NCBI GenBank assembly: GCA_021777755.1
Contig: JAJYDE010000043.1
Coordinates: forward strand, 1 to 34,790
Length of the DNA stretch: 34,790 bases
From: Deltaproteobacteria bacterium
GTDB lineage: Bacteria > Desulfobacterota > Syntrophobacteria > Syntrophobacterales > Syntrophobacteraceae
Direction: 5' to 3'
The notes beneath the pieces were generated by a model. That model was not told the DNA's origin. It did not search any database and saw only the letters and a program-made list of their open reading frames with translations. Below, one piece after another: positions 16,944 to 28,798 of this stretch. Position 1 is the stretch's first letter. Each line of letters opens with the position of its first letter. Both the position numbers and the translations under genes were made by a program.

Positions 16944-18113
16944 TCAGCCCATGGTCCTCCGATATTCCTGGTCCATTTTCAACCCCTCGATATCAGTTGT
17001 TTTTTCACCGCGAGAGGATTTGATCCGATCGATGTTTCTTTTTACGACCGCGCGCCGGTTTGCGAAGGCGAGAGCGGTTTCCTCCGAGACTCTGCCCCGC
17101 TGGTAAAGCTTGGAAATGTTGGCGTCGAAGGTGGTCCATCCCTGGTGTTCGGATTGTTCCATCATTTCGTAGAAAGTCTTGCCCTCGGCTTCACCGTTCA
17201 TGATAGCCTCCTGGACCCTGAGGCTTGAGCCCATGATTTCGAGGGCCGGAACACGCCCGCCGCTCACTTTGGGCAGAAGTCTCTGAGAGATTATCCATTT
17301 CATGCTGTCGGCCAGGCGAATACGGATAAGCCGCTCCTCATCGAGTTCAAACATGCCCACGATGCGGTTGACAGCCTGACCGGCATCGGTAGTATGCAGC
17401 GTGGTCAGCACAAGGTGGCCGGTTTCGGCCGCGCTCAGTCCGATTTCCACGGTCTCGCGATCACGCATTTCCCCGACCAGTATGACCTTGGGGGCCTGCC
17501 TCAAAGCGGCGCGCAGGCCGTTTGCAAAGGTATCGAAATCCAGACCCAGCTCGCGCTGATTGAAGGTGGCCTTGAGCTGCGGATGGACGAATTCCACCGG
17601 ATCTTCGAGAGTCACCACGTGGTAGGGATACCGTGAATTGATTTCGTTCAAAATCGAGGCCAGGGTGGTTGTCTTTCCGCTGCCGGTCGCACCGGTGACA
17701 AAGACGATTCCACGCTTTTCATCGGCAACCTTTTTGAGCACCGCAGGCAGTCCCAGTTCGTCCACCGTAAGGATCCGGGTCGGGAGCTGCCGCATGGCGA
17801 TCGAATAGGTGCCGCGTTGGGAAAAGATATTGACACGGAAGCGGGCCCGGCCAGGCAGGTGATAGGATATGTCGCACGATCCGGAGTTAAGGAGTTGCCG
17901 AATGCCGCGGATGTCGCCGCCCACCAGGTTCATGGCTATGGTTTCGGTGTGAAACGGGGTCAGGGTGTTGATGCCAAAATTTTTACACACCTGCCTTAGC
18001 AGGCCGTCGACCTCGACTTGCATGGGTTTGCCCACAGTGAAATTGATATCCGATGCAGTGGGATTCTCATCGAGAATACCCGTCAGAAGCTCATCGAGTT
18101 CTTTCTGTCTCAT
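16944..18113 (-). CDS. PilT/PilU-type twitching motility ATPase
   Basis: 389 residues with all PilT landmarks: Walker A GATGSGKTTT (about 141-150), Asp box TLEDPVEFVH, Walker B ILVGEMRDRET and the His box TGHLVLTTLHTTDA. It lacks an N-terminal domain of PilB type, so it is a retraction-type ATPase. The closing segment is extended and basic. ATG 18113 follows a purine-rich GGAGGAAGGA site; an in-frame start at 18257 would add 48 unrelated residues overlapping the upstream gene. It lies 79 bp downstream of a second PilT, with no pilin, PilB or PilC gene nearby. The family also includes PilU. Confidence 0.9.
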   Translation of the reverse strand: MRQKELDELLTGILDENPTASDINFTVGKPMQVEVDGLLRQVCKNFGINTLTPFHTETIAMNLVGGDIRGIRQLLNSGSCDISYHLPGRARFRVNIFSQRGTYSIAMRQLPTRILTVDELGLPAVLKKVADEKRGIVFVTGATGSGKTTTLASILNEINSRYPYHVVTLEDPVEFVHPQLKATFNQRELGLDFDTFANGLRAALRQAPKVILVGEMRDRETVEIGLSAAETGHLVLTTLHTTDAGQAVNRIVGMFELDEERLIRIRLADSMKWIISQRLLPKVSGGRVPALEIMGSSLRVQEAIMNGEAEGKTFYEMMEQSEHQGWTTFDANISKLYQRGRVSEETALAFANRRAVVKRNIDRIKSSRGEKTTDIEGLKMDQEYRRTMG

Positions 18114-18192
18114 GATCGTCCTTCCTCCCTCGCACCAGGCAGCCGCGGGCTCTGCCATCCGGCGCGCCCCTCGCCCTGGCGAAACGCGGCCT

Positions 18193-19275
18193 CTAGACCT
18201 CGGTAAAGTCCTGAGGAGGCTCGGTAAGGTATTGGCGAAACTTATCCTTGTCCACACATTTCATATAGGCTTCAGCCGGGTCGATTCGGCCCGCCTTGAG
18301 GTGAGTGGCTATGGCATCGTCCAGGGTCTGCATGCCGTACTTTTTCCCCGTCTGAAGCGCCGAGGGGATTTGATGGGTCTTTGATTCACGAATCATGGCC
18401 CTTACCGCATGGGTTGCTATCAATATTTCGAGAACCGCGATGCGCCCCTTGACATCGACACGTTTAAAAAGCGCCTGCGAGACTACCGCCCGGATACCGT
18501 CGGCCAGGGTCGAACGAATCTGCGCCTGTTCGCCAACGGGGAAGACCTCGATGATGCGGTCGATGGTCTTCGGGGCGCTCTGGGTGTGGAGAGTGGAAAA
18601 AACGAGATGGCCGGTCGCGGCCGCCTCGACGGCCAGACGGATTGTCTCCAAATCCCGCATTTCACCCACCAGGATTATGTCGGGGTCCTCGCGCAGTGAG
18701 GCCCGAAGCGCCGCGGAAAAAGTCCGCGTGTGCGTGCCGACTTCCCGGTGATTTATCAGGCAGCTCTTGCTCGTATGGACAAACTCTATGGGGTCTTCGA
18801 TTGTGATTATGTGCTCTTTTCTCTTGCGGTTGGCCTCGTCGATAATCGCGGCAAGCGTTGTGGACTTGCCGCTTCCGGTGGGGCCGGTCACCAGAACGAT
18901 CCCCCGGGGCAGAAGGGCCAGCCGGTTTATGACCGCGGGAAGGCCAAGCTGCTCGACCGACAAAATCTCGCTCGGGATCTCCCGGAAAACCGCTCCGATC
19001 CCGTTTTTTTGAATGAAAAAATTGACCCTGTAACGGGCAAGCCCCGGGATTTCATAAGCGAAATCGAGGTCGCCGGTTTCCTCGAATATCTTGACCTTGT
19101 CCTCGGGGGTGATCTCGTAGAGCATCGTGCGCAATTCGTCGTCGTCGAGGACCCTGTATTTTACCCGCTCCAAATCGCCTCGAATCCTCAAAACCGGCTG
19201 CTGGCCCGAAACCATGTGCAGGTCGGAAGCCTTCTGTTCGTTCATGAGCTTGAAAAAAGCATCAATTTTAGCCAT
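18193..19275 (-). CDS. pilT: PilT-type twitching motility ATPase
   Basis: 360 residues. It starts MAKIDAFFKLMNEQKASDLHM, close to canonical PilT N-termini, and carries Walker A GPTGSGKSTT (about 131-140), Asp box TIEDPIEFVH, Walker B ILVGEMRDLET and TGHLVFSTLHT. The C-terminal RESKTHQIPS resembles PilT's AIRNLIRE-type motif. PilT powers type IV pilus retraction. The ATG at 19275 has AAGGAGAG upstream; GTG 19362 would start near the -10 region of the predicted promoter, so it is rejected. It is first of a two-gene unit with the other PilT-type ATPase. Confidence 0.93.
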   Translation of the reverse strand: MAKIDAFFKLMNEQKASDLHMVSGQQPVLRIRGDLERVKYRVLDDDELRTMLYEITPEDKVKIFEETGDLDFAYEIPGLARYRVNFFIQKNGIGAVFREIPSEILSVEQLGLPAVINRLALLPRGIVLVTGPTGSGKSTTLAAIIDEANRKRKEHIITIEDPIEFVHTSKSCLINHREVGTHTRTFSAALRASLREDPDIILVGEMRDLETIRLAVEAAATGHLVFSTLHTQSAPKTIDRIIEVFPVGEQAQIRSTLADGIRAVVSQALFKRVDVKGRIAVLEILIATHAVRAMIRESKTHQIPSALQTGKKYGMQTLDDAIATHLKAGRIDPAEAYMKCVDKDKFRQYLTEPPQDFTEV

Positions 19276-19376
19276 GCGCTCTCCTTGGCCAGTTGCGGAA
19301 TTCGGAATCCGCCACAGGGATATTCGACAATTCCGTCCAATAGCTTTAAGCCGACCTTGCACATTATTATCTGCTC

Positions 19377-19404
19377 CTTATAGCATCAAAAAGCGATCGG
19401 ACAA
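19377..19404 (-). promoter_or_regulatory. Promoter for the pilT pair
   Basis: Minus-strand TTGTCC (19404-19399), a 16-bp spacer and TATAAG (19382-19377). The -35 hexamer and spacing equal those of the predicted nudix-resB promoter. Transcription would start near 19370, inside the upstream alternative reading frame, supporting the start at 19275. Confidence 0.5.
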
Positions 19405-19488
19405 AACTGCTTTCATCACGGCAAAACAGACATTTTGGAAATTCTGGCGACCGCTGTTCACGCCAACTTGCGCACACGCCGGCAAACG

Positions 19489-19516
19489 TTGTAAATATCC
19501 CCAGTTGTGCTATATT
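19489..19516 (+). promoter_or_regulatory. Promoter for the first polycationic protein gene
   Basis: TTGTAA (19489-19494), 16-bp spacer, TATATT (19511-19516), about 80 bp before the ATG at 19597. The divergent pilT promoter lies about 100 bp to the left; nothing else is seen in 19276-19596. Confidence 0.5.
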
Positions 19517-19596
19517 CGCCCGCGACAATCATGCTCGACAAAAAACCGACGGGATTGAAAGCCCCGCCCGAAAGGCTTTCACACAGAGGAGATTCC

Positions 19597-20478
19597 ATGA
19601 GATTTCGCAATATGCTCATGTTGACGGTTTTGGTATCCATTCCACTTCTTTTGGCGCCCGGCTGCTTTGCCGCCGACACAACGCCAAATGGCCCGGCCTC
19701 CAACCAGGAGCAGACCAAAGCACCCCCTCAAGGGCAGCCCCAGCCCCCCGCACAGGGCCAAAATCAGGGCCAGGTGAACGACAAGGTTCGCCAACTCCAG
19801 GAACAATATCAGCATCTGTTGAAACACGAGTACAATCCTTCCAACTACCATCCGCAAGCCACCGGCAAGCCTTCTTTCAATAAACCCGGCTGGCTGAACC
19901 ACTCCAAGCATCGGGCCGCAAAAAGGGGTTCCCGCCACCATCGAAAATACAGCCGTCACGGGCGAAAGTCCTACAGACACGGGAAGCGAAGAAGCGGTAA
20001 ATTCGCGCTGAGCAGCCATTCGAAAAAAGCGACCCGCTCTCATGCCCTGTCGAGGAAAACCAGATCGGCCCGAGGTTCAAAGGCCGCGGGGCGCAAATTC
20101 CATAAACGCTCGAAGATGGCTTCCAAAAGGCGAACCTCAGCCCGCCATTCGGCCGTCAAGAAATCACGCGGGAAATCGTCGAGACACCACAGGGCCACGA
20201 CCCGCAATTCGCATAAACGTCCCGGAACCTCCTCGAAAAAGAACGCTTCAAAAAAGCGAGCTTCGGCAAAACATTCGGCCACCGGAAAATCGAAGTCCGC
20301 CTCGGACCGCGGACGGGCCGCAACCCATCGAGCATCGGCCAAAAAAACCCGCCGCGGACACAACTCCGCCAAAGCCGCCCATCCAGGAAAAAGTGGTAAA
20401 AAGAAGGGCATCGGGAGCCGCAAAGCCCGGCGGAATTCGGGCAAGTCCAAGAGCGGAGAAAAAAAACATAAAAAGTGA
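19597..20478 (+). CDS. Exported, extremely basic Lys/Arg/Ser/His-rich protein
   Basis: 293 residues of unknown family. An N-terminal signal sequence (hydrophobic 6-20, likely cut after CFA near 25) is followed by a Pro/Gln-rich linker to about 60, a short helical region (about 60-80), and then roughly 190 residues made almost entirely of Lys, Arg, Ser, His, Ala and Gly. Two degenerate 42-residue repeats begin ASKRRTSARHSA (about 175) and ASKKRASAKHSA (about 217). Composition resembles histone H1 tails, but the signal sequence places it outside the cytoplasm. ATG 19597 follows AGAGGAG. It precedes a second, shorter polycationic exported protein. Confidence 0.7.
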   Translation: MRFRNMLMLTVLVSIPLLLAPGCFAADTTPNGPASNQEQTKAPPQGQPQPPAQGQNQGQVNDKVRQLQEQYQHLLKHEYNPSNYHPQATGKPSFNKPGWLNHSKHRAAKRGSRHHRKYSRHGRKSYRHGKRRSGKFALSSHSKKATRSHALSRKTRSARGSKAAGRKFHKRSKMASKRRTSARHSAVKKSRGKSSRHHRATTRNSHKRPGTSSKKNASKKRASAKHSATGKSKSASDRGRAATHRASAKKTRRGHNSAKAAHPGKSGKKKGIGSRKARRNSGKSKSGEKKHKK

Positions 20479-20592
20479 TTATTTGGCAAATTCTTAATTT
20501 GTATATTTTAGATTTTATCCTTAAAATGTTTGCCGTGGTTTAACTCTCTCAAAGAGGCAAGATTATTTTTCAGGAGGAAAGGAGTTCACAAT

Positions 20593-20901
20593 ATGAAGGG
20601 TAAGGTTCTTTCGATCGTTACCGCTGTTTTGTTCGGGGCTTCCATGGCTGTATGCCCTATCGCAATGGCTCAGGAAACAACAACTCCGCCGGCCATGCAG
20701 CAACCCGCTACAACCCCGGCTCCCGCCGCGGCGCCCGCTAAAAAGGCTCCCAAGAAAAAGAAGGCTGTAAAAAAGGGAAAGAAATCCGTCAAGCGCGTCA
20801 AGCACGTCAAGCACGTCAAGCACATGAAACATCACGCCAAGAAGCACTCCAAGAAAAAGGCCGCCCCCAAGAAACCCGCGGCGCCTGCAAAAGCGGAGTA
20901 G
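20593..20901 (+). CDS. Small exported Lys/Pro/Ala-rich basic protein
   Basis: 102 residues of unknown family. Signal sequence to about residue 26, ending IAMAQ, then a Pro/Ala/Thr linker, a Lys-rich block of about 50 residues, and a Pro/Ala/Lys tail. It includes a run of KHVKHVKHMKHH. ATG 20593 follows a strong AGGAGGAAAGGAG site. The 114 bp upstream are AT-rich and probably hold its own promoter, though no clean hexamers are seen. It ends at a strong bidirectional terminator. Linker and tail resemble its upstream neighbour, so the two may share a role in binding nucleic acid, polysaccharide or the envelope surface. Confidence 0.7.
   Translation: MKGKVLSIVTAVLFGASMAVCPIAMAQETTTPPAMQQPATTPAPAAAPAKKAPKKKKAVKKGKKSVKRVKHVKHVKHMKHHAKKHSKKKAAPKKPAAPAKAE
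20788..20823 (+). repeat. 9-bp tandem repeat inside the small basic protein gene
   Basis: GTCAAGCGC followed by three exact GTCAAGCAC units, giving repeated Val-Lys-His/Arg triplets. Slipped-strand changes in copy number are plausible. Confidence 0.75.
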
Positions 20902-20956
20902 TTTCGCGCAAAAAACTGAAGCTTCTTTGAGAGATTGTAAAAATCAGGGCTGCAAG

Positions 20957-21004
20957 AAAGCCTGCCTTTCGACCCCGTGTCGGAAGGCAGGCTTTATTTT
21001 TTTT
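20957..21004. terminator. Strong bidirectional terminator
   Basis: AAAGCCTGCCTT (20957-20968) pairs perfectly with AAGGCAGGCTTT (20984-20995), with further pairing toward the loop, followed by a run of Ts to 21004 for the plus strand. The selA stop codon (20996-20994) lies in the stem, so both convergent units end here. Confidence 0.85.
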
Positions 21005-22409
21005 CGATCATACGTTCGAAGGCCTCGGCGATTATTTCCTCTTGTCCCGTAATCAGGGTGCGCACGTCCATTATGAAATGGCCGGATTCGATTCTGCCGA
21101 TGACGGGCGGATCAAATCCACGCAGAAATTCTTCGATCCGGTTTGCGCTAAATTGGCCGGAGCGAACCGCCACGACGGAAGTGGGCAAATCCCGGGCGGG
21201 AAGAGAGCCCCCCCCGACTTGAGAGAAACCGGAGCGAACTTCGATGTGCAAAACCCTCTCGCGGTCGGCCGTATCGAGGAGCGCGGCAAGTTCGGCGGCC
21301 CGCCGGCCGAGTTCCTCCACGGAAATGGCGATCATGCGCAATGTTGGAATTTTCTCCAGGGCCTGCCGCTCGTCCCTGTAGAGCCTCAGAGTCGATTCCA
21401 AAGCGGCCAGGGTCATCTTATCGACGCGCAGCGCCCGGGTGATGGGATTTTTCCGGCACTTTTCGATCAAATCCTTCCTGCCGACCATGATGCCCGCCTG
21501 GGGACCGCCAAGCAGCTTATCTCCGCTAAATGTCACCAGGTCCGCGCCAGAGCGTAGCGCCCCCCCGACAGTCGTCTCGCCGCTCAGCCCGAAAGGCGCC
21601 AGATCGATCAAACAGCCGCTTCCCAGATCCTCGACCACGGGCAGGCCGTGTTGGCGCCCGAGGGCCGCCAGTTCCTCCATCGCCACCTCACTGGTAAAAC
21701 CCACAATCCGGTAATTGCTCGTGTGGACCTTCATCAGCATGGCCGTCCGGTCGTTGATGCCGGACACATAGTCTTTCAAATGAGTACGGTTGGTCGTACC
21801 CACTTCTTTTAAAATCGCCCCGCTTGCGCTCATGACATCCGGGATCCGGAAGGAACCGCCAATCTCGACCAGTTGGCCCCGTGAGACAACGACCTCGCGG
21901 CCGGCGGCCAGAGTGTTCAGAGCCAGGAAGACCGCTCCCGCGTTGTTATTTACCACCAGGGCGGCCTCCGAGCCGGTGAGTTCGCGAAGAATCCCCTCGG
22001 CATGAACATATCTCGACCCTCGTTGGCCCTTTTGCAGATCGTATTCGAGATTGTTGAAACCGCGGCAAATCGTCTCAAGCCGGGTCAGGGCTTCCTCGGG
22101 CAGAAGGGAGCGGCCAAGATTGGTGTGAATCACTATGCCCGTGGCATTTATCACCGGGCGCAATGTGTAAGCCGCGAGCCGGTCCGCGCGCCGCGCCACG
22201 GACTGCCCCAGTTCATCGGCCTCAAAGGCTGGCAAGGGGCCGGCCCCGAGTAAAATCCGCTTGCGCATCTCGCCCAGTTCCTCGCGTACAGCGTCCAGGA
22301 CAATCCCTCTCGGATGGCGTGCGAGTGCCCCCCTTACAGCTTCGAACTCCAGGACGCGGTCAACGCCCGGTATTTGCCTGAGTAGCTCCCTTACCTCTTT
22401 ATCTCCCAC
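20994..22409 (-). CDS. selA: L-seryl-tRNA(Sec) selenium transferase (selenocysteine synthase)
   Basis: About 471 residues, aligning by eye along its length with E. coli SelA: RPVINATGIVIHTNLGR, EVVVSRGQLVEIGGSFRIPDVM, EVGTTNRT and the pyridoxal phosphate lysine in SGDKLLGGPQAG (about 298). SelA converts seryl-tRNA(Sec) to selenocysteyl-tRNA(Sec) using selenophosphate, so this organism makes selenoproteins. The start is uncertain: GTG 22409 has GGAGG 6 bp upstream and is preferred; GTG 22427 has no site but would add six residues. selB, selC and selD are not in the window. Confidence 0.95.
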   Translation of the reverse strand: MGDKEVRELLRQIPGVDRVLEFEAVRGALARHPRGIVLDAVREELGEMRKRILLGAGPLPAFEADELGQSVARRADRLAAYTLRPVINATGIVIHTNLGRSLLPEEALTRLETICRGFNNLEYDLQKGQRGSRYVHAEGILRELTGSEAALVVNNNAGAVFLALNTLAAGREVVVSRGQLVEIGGSFRIPDVMSASGAILKEVGTTNRTHLKDYVSGINDRTAMLMKVHTSNYRIVGFTSEVAMEELAALGRQHGLPVVEDLGSGCLIDLAPFGLSGETTVGGALRSGADLVTFSGDKLLGGPQAGIMVGRKDLIEKCRKNPITRALRVDKMTLAALESTLRLYRDERQALEKIPTLRMIAISVEELGRRAAELAALLDTADRERVLHIEVRSGFSQVGGGSLPARDLPTSVVAVRSGQFSANRIEEFLRGFDPPVIGRIESGHFIMDVRTLITGQEEIIAEAFERMIEKK

Positions 22410-22603
22410 TTCCCGCCTCCGCAACACTCATGTTAGAAATACACGCCTTTATATCACAAGCCTGTGGGTCCCGCCATGTTCGGGGTCGGGCCAAAACTTG
22501 TTTTCGCTCTTGGAAACACCATGTCCGGAAGCGAAACGATCGGCTTGCGGCCCACGGGGCTCTGCTCCCGGTGGATTTGAAAATTCCAGCGCGCGCCAAC
22601 ATG

Positions 22604-22612
22604 TGGTATAAT
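22604..22612 (+). promoter_or_regulatory. Extended -10 promoter for mfd
   Basis: TGGTATAAT is a perfect extended -10 (TGnTATAAT), 65 bp before the mfd start. No good -35 is present, as is normal for this class. The rest of 22410-22677 shows no other gene. Confidence 0.6.
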
Positions 22613-22677
22613 GAAGGTTTAAATTGTACTGCTTGTAAAAAATTGAGTTTCCGGCGGGGTTTTTCGGGAAAGAATTA

Positions 22678-26268
<3,591 letters not shown>

Positions 26269-26360
26269 AAGTGACAAGACGCGGTAATGCCTGTCGCGCA
26301 AAACCTTCAATGTCCGGTCACTGTTCGCCATTCAACACTAAACGCTTTTGCGAGGCAGGT

Positions 26361-27341
26361 ATGAACCTTTTTCAGAGGACCCGAATTGTTTTTTTTGGCA
26401 TGCTTCTTGCTTTCGCCCTTCTCGGCTCGGCGCGAGCCGAGGTCGTGGATCGCATCGTGGCCAACGTCAACGGACAAATAATCCTCTACAGCGATCTGCA
26501 AAACCAGATTGCGATTTTGAAAAAGAGAGTGCCCAAAATGGACCTGAGCACTCCGGAAAAACAGTCCCAAATCGAGCATGCCGTCCTCGATCAACTGATC
26601 CAGCAAAAGCTTGCCGATATGGAAGCCAGGCGGCTCAAAATCGTGGTGAGCGATGCCGAAGTAAACGCCAGGATTCAGGAAATCATGAAGTTGAATCATT
26701 TGGACAAAGAACAGCTGAAACAAAAACTGGCGGCCAACGGCGACTCCGTCGCCAACATGCGCAAGCAGATAAAAGAGGGCATTGCCCGCCAGGAACTCCT
26801 CCAGCGGGTGATTAAATCCCAAGTCGTTGTCACAGACCAGGAGGTCGACGCTTATCTGAACGCACGAGGAGGGCAACTCGACGATGGCGCCACGAATTCA
26901 AAACAGATTCGTTTGGCCCTGATCGAACTCCCCTTCAAAGGGGAAAACGCCTCCCCCGCGGAGGCCAAAAAAACAGGTCTCAGTCTTGTGAAAAAACTTC
27001 AAGGCGGAGCCGATTTTGCCGCTTTGGCGCGCAAATATTCCAAGGGACCCGCTGCGCAGTCCGGGGGAGATATCGGTTTTATGGACCCCGGGGAGATGGC
27101 CCCTTTTATAGCCAAGGCCGTCGAGGGACTCCAAAAAGGCCAGGTTTCCAAACTGGCGCAGGGTCAGGATGGATATTATCTTGTAAAAGTGCTTGACGTG
27201 ACGAACAAGCATATTAATATGTCACCGCCCGCTTCGCGGGAAAAGGTGCGTCAGATACTCTACGAGCAAGCCATGCAACACAAGTACGAACAATGGCTGA
27301 AGAAGCTTGAATCCAAAGCTTTCATCCAGATTTCCCTCTAG
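26361..27341 (+). CDS. SurA-type periplasmic chaperone / peptidyl-prolyl isomerase
   Basis: 326 residues. Signal sequence to about residue 26 (LLGSARA cut site), then a SurA N-terminal core (VVDRIVANVNGQIILYSDL), a long helical segment and one parvulin domain (about 185-285) with AALARKYSKGPAAQSGGDIGFMDPGEM. E. coli SurA has two parvulin domains; this one has one, as in many deltaproteobacterial forms. It should fold outer-membrane proteins in the periplasm. ATG 26361 follows GAGGCAGGT; the frame is open further upstream to 26265, but those residues lack a signal. The HTH/RodZ-like gene follows after an 18-bp gap. Confidence 0.9.
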   Translation: MNLFQRTRIVFFGMLLAFALLGSARAEVVDRIVANVNGQIILYSDLQNQIAILKKRVPKMDLSTPEKQSQIEHAVLDQLIQQKLADMEARRLKIVVSDAEVNARIQEIMKLNHLDKEQLKQKLAANGDSVANMRKQIKEGIARQELLQRVIKSQVVVTDQEVDAYLNARGGQLDDGATNSKQIRLALIELPFKGENASPAEAKKTGLSLVKKLQGGADFAALARKYSKGPAAQSGGDIGFMDPGEMAPFIAKAVEGLQKGQVSKLAQGQDGYYLVKVLDVTNKHINMSPPASREKVRQILYEQAMQHKYEQWLKKLESKAFIQISL

Positions 27342-27359
27342 GCGAGGGGCCGTGATTTG

Positions 27360-28337
27360 ATGGAAGAACTTGCCGGATATCTTAAAAGAGAAAGGGTTCA
27401 TCGCAATCTTACGATTGAAGCCCTTTCAAAACTGAGCGGCATCAGTGCGTCGATGCTCCAATCGTTTGAAAATTGCGACTTCGAACGGTTCGGCGCCTCG
27501 ATTCTGCTGCGTAATGCCGTCCGCGCCTACTGTAATGCTTTGAATCTGGACTCGGAGCCGCTGCTCAAAAAGTTCTCCTCTCAGATCGAAGCGTGCAATC
27601 TTCAGGAAGCGGGGATAGAAAGATACGGGCGGCTGCGCAAAACGTTGTTTAAACGCCGGAAAATGGTGGCGCTGCCCCTTTTTGTTTTCTTTCTTTCTTC
27701 GACCGCGGTTTTCTTCGGCGGCGAATGGATCTCCCAGAGACGCTCAAGGCTCTTTGCTCCCCCCCCCGGGGCAAACAGGCTCCTCTCTCAGCAAAGCCTA
27801 CCCGCCGAACTGCAGAAGTCACCGACCCGCACACCCCCGAAACGGCCCGGCAAAACCATCTCCGAGCAGGTTCAAACGGCTCGCGCCAACTCGGCCGCCA
27901 TGAATTTTGAAGCTCAAAAACCGGCTGAAAACTCCGGTGTTGCCGCCAGCGACCCGGACCGGACAGCGGGAACATTCACCGGTTCGGTCGACAAGGCGGA
28001 TCTGGCGCAGTTTCCCGTGGGAAATCCCGCCGCGGATGTCCTCCCTGGCGATGGCGCCCTCCAGAAGGCCGAAGCCCATACCCTCAACAAGTTCGCCGTC
28101 CAGGCGGACAGCACCGTTTGGATTCAGATAAAAATCGACGATCAAAAACCCCGCTCGGAAATGCTCCATCCCGGAGACCACAAGGAATGGGTAGCCGCGA
28201 AAACCCTCGAGGTTGTCATCGGCAACGCCGGCGGCGTACGCATGCAATGGAACGATCAGCCGCTCAATGCCCCTCATGTCGCCGGGCGCGTTTTGCGATT
28301 CCGCCTGCCCGATTATGCCGCTTCGACCCCCGGCTAA
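27360..28337 (+). CDS. RodZ-like membrane protein with N-terminal HTH
   Basis: 325 residues. A Cro-type helix-turn-helix (about 4-75: LTIEALSKLSGISASMLQSFE), a basic stretch, one membrane helix (about 102-121), a low-complexity Pro/Ala linker and a C-terminal domain (about 244-320) of the DUF4115 type found in RodZ. RodZ links MreB to the cell wall machinery and helps set rod shape; the family also includes transcription-regulator-like proteins. The linker contains a 9-C run in frame. ATG 27360 is chosen over TTG 27357; GAGGGG lies 10 bp upstream. No mre genes are nearby. Confidence 0.8.
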   Translation: MEELAGYLKRERVHRNLTIEALSKLSGISASMLQSFENCDFERFGASILLRNAVRAYCNALNLDSEPLLKKFSSQIEACNLQEAGIERYGRLRKTLFKRRKMVALPLFVFFLSSTAVFFGGEWISQRRSRLFAPPPGANRLLSQQSLPAELQKSPTRTPPKRPGKTISEQVQTARANSAAMNFEAQKPAENSGVAASDPDRTAGTFTGSVDKADLAQFPVGNPAADVLPGDGALQKAEAHTLNKFAVQADSTVWIQIKIDDQKPRSEMLHPGDHKEWVAAKTLEVVIGNAGGVRMQWNDQPLNAPHVAGRVLRFRLPDYAASTPG

Positions 28338-28459
28338 CACCACACAGGTCCCCCGACCGCAAAAAAGGAGCGGCAAAGCAAGACGAGGCGCTTTTCTCAT
28401 TCCCGCTCTCCGCTCCATGGCGCCCCGAATACCGTTTCGGGTTCTATTGCTCCCAAGCC

Positions 28460-28633
28460 CTAGCTTCGCTTGAATATGCAGGATGCGTAAGTCTTTTTTC
28501 CAACGTCGTCATGGCAGTAAGAGCAGGATTTCACTTTCCATTCCCTCGACTTGCCGTTCAGAAAATCGCTGAACTCCCGGTCGAAAGAAGCCGCATCGGC
28601 CGTGAACGTTTCGAACCTGTATTTGTCTTCCAT
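28460..28633 (-). CDS. Small 57-residue Cys-containing protein
   Basis: Not recognised. MEDKYRFETFTADAASFDRE begins an acidic/aromatic N-terminal half; the C-terminal half contains KVKSCSYCHDD and later YASCIFKRS, so three cysteines and a histidine could bind a metal. The ATG is preceded by AAGGAGG 7 bp away, an excellent ribosome site, and a sigma-70-like promoter lies just upstream. It runs opposite to its neighbours and overlaps neither the rodZ-like gene nor the GH57 start. Short length alone would be weak evidence, but the ribosome site, promoter and codon pattern together make it likely real. Confidence 0.65.
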   Translation of the reverse strand: MEDKYRFETFTADAASFDREFSDFLNGKSREWKVKSCSYCHDDVGKKTYASCIFKRS

Positions 28634-28647
28634 CAAGAACCCTCCTT

Positions 28648-28692
28648 GTACATTGTACTATTTAAACATAAAATGGCCGGGGTTGATGTCAA
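28648..28692 (-). promoter_or_regulatory. Promoter and palindrome for the small Cys protein
   Basis: Minus-strand TTGACA (28692-28687), 16-bp spacer, TATGTT (28670-28665). The perfect palindrome GTACA-T-TGTAC (28648-28658) covers the predicted start site and could be an operator. Confidence 0.5.
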
Positions 28693-28798
28693 TGCCGCCC
28701 GAGCCCCGGACCGGCCGAGTTGGCTGGAAAATCGACTCCGCGGGTTGTACAATTACTATCGACATTACACCCCTCATGCCCCCCCAGGGAGGAACCCG

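Noticed and set aside
19245-19364. Possible 40-residue leader frame upstream of pilT on the minus strand
   Set aside because: Its apparent ribosome site overlaps the predicted -10 box, so it would not be in the transcript.
27763-27771. C-rich run in the rodZ-like gene as a possible frameshift
   Set aside because: The frame before and after gives a coherent HTH, membrane helix and C-terminal domain.
28118-28798. N-terminal extension of the GH57 frame
   Set aside because: It overlaps the end of the rodZ-like gene and the small minus-strand gene, and the family N-terminus begins after the good ribosome site at 28787-28793.
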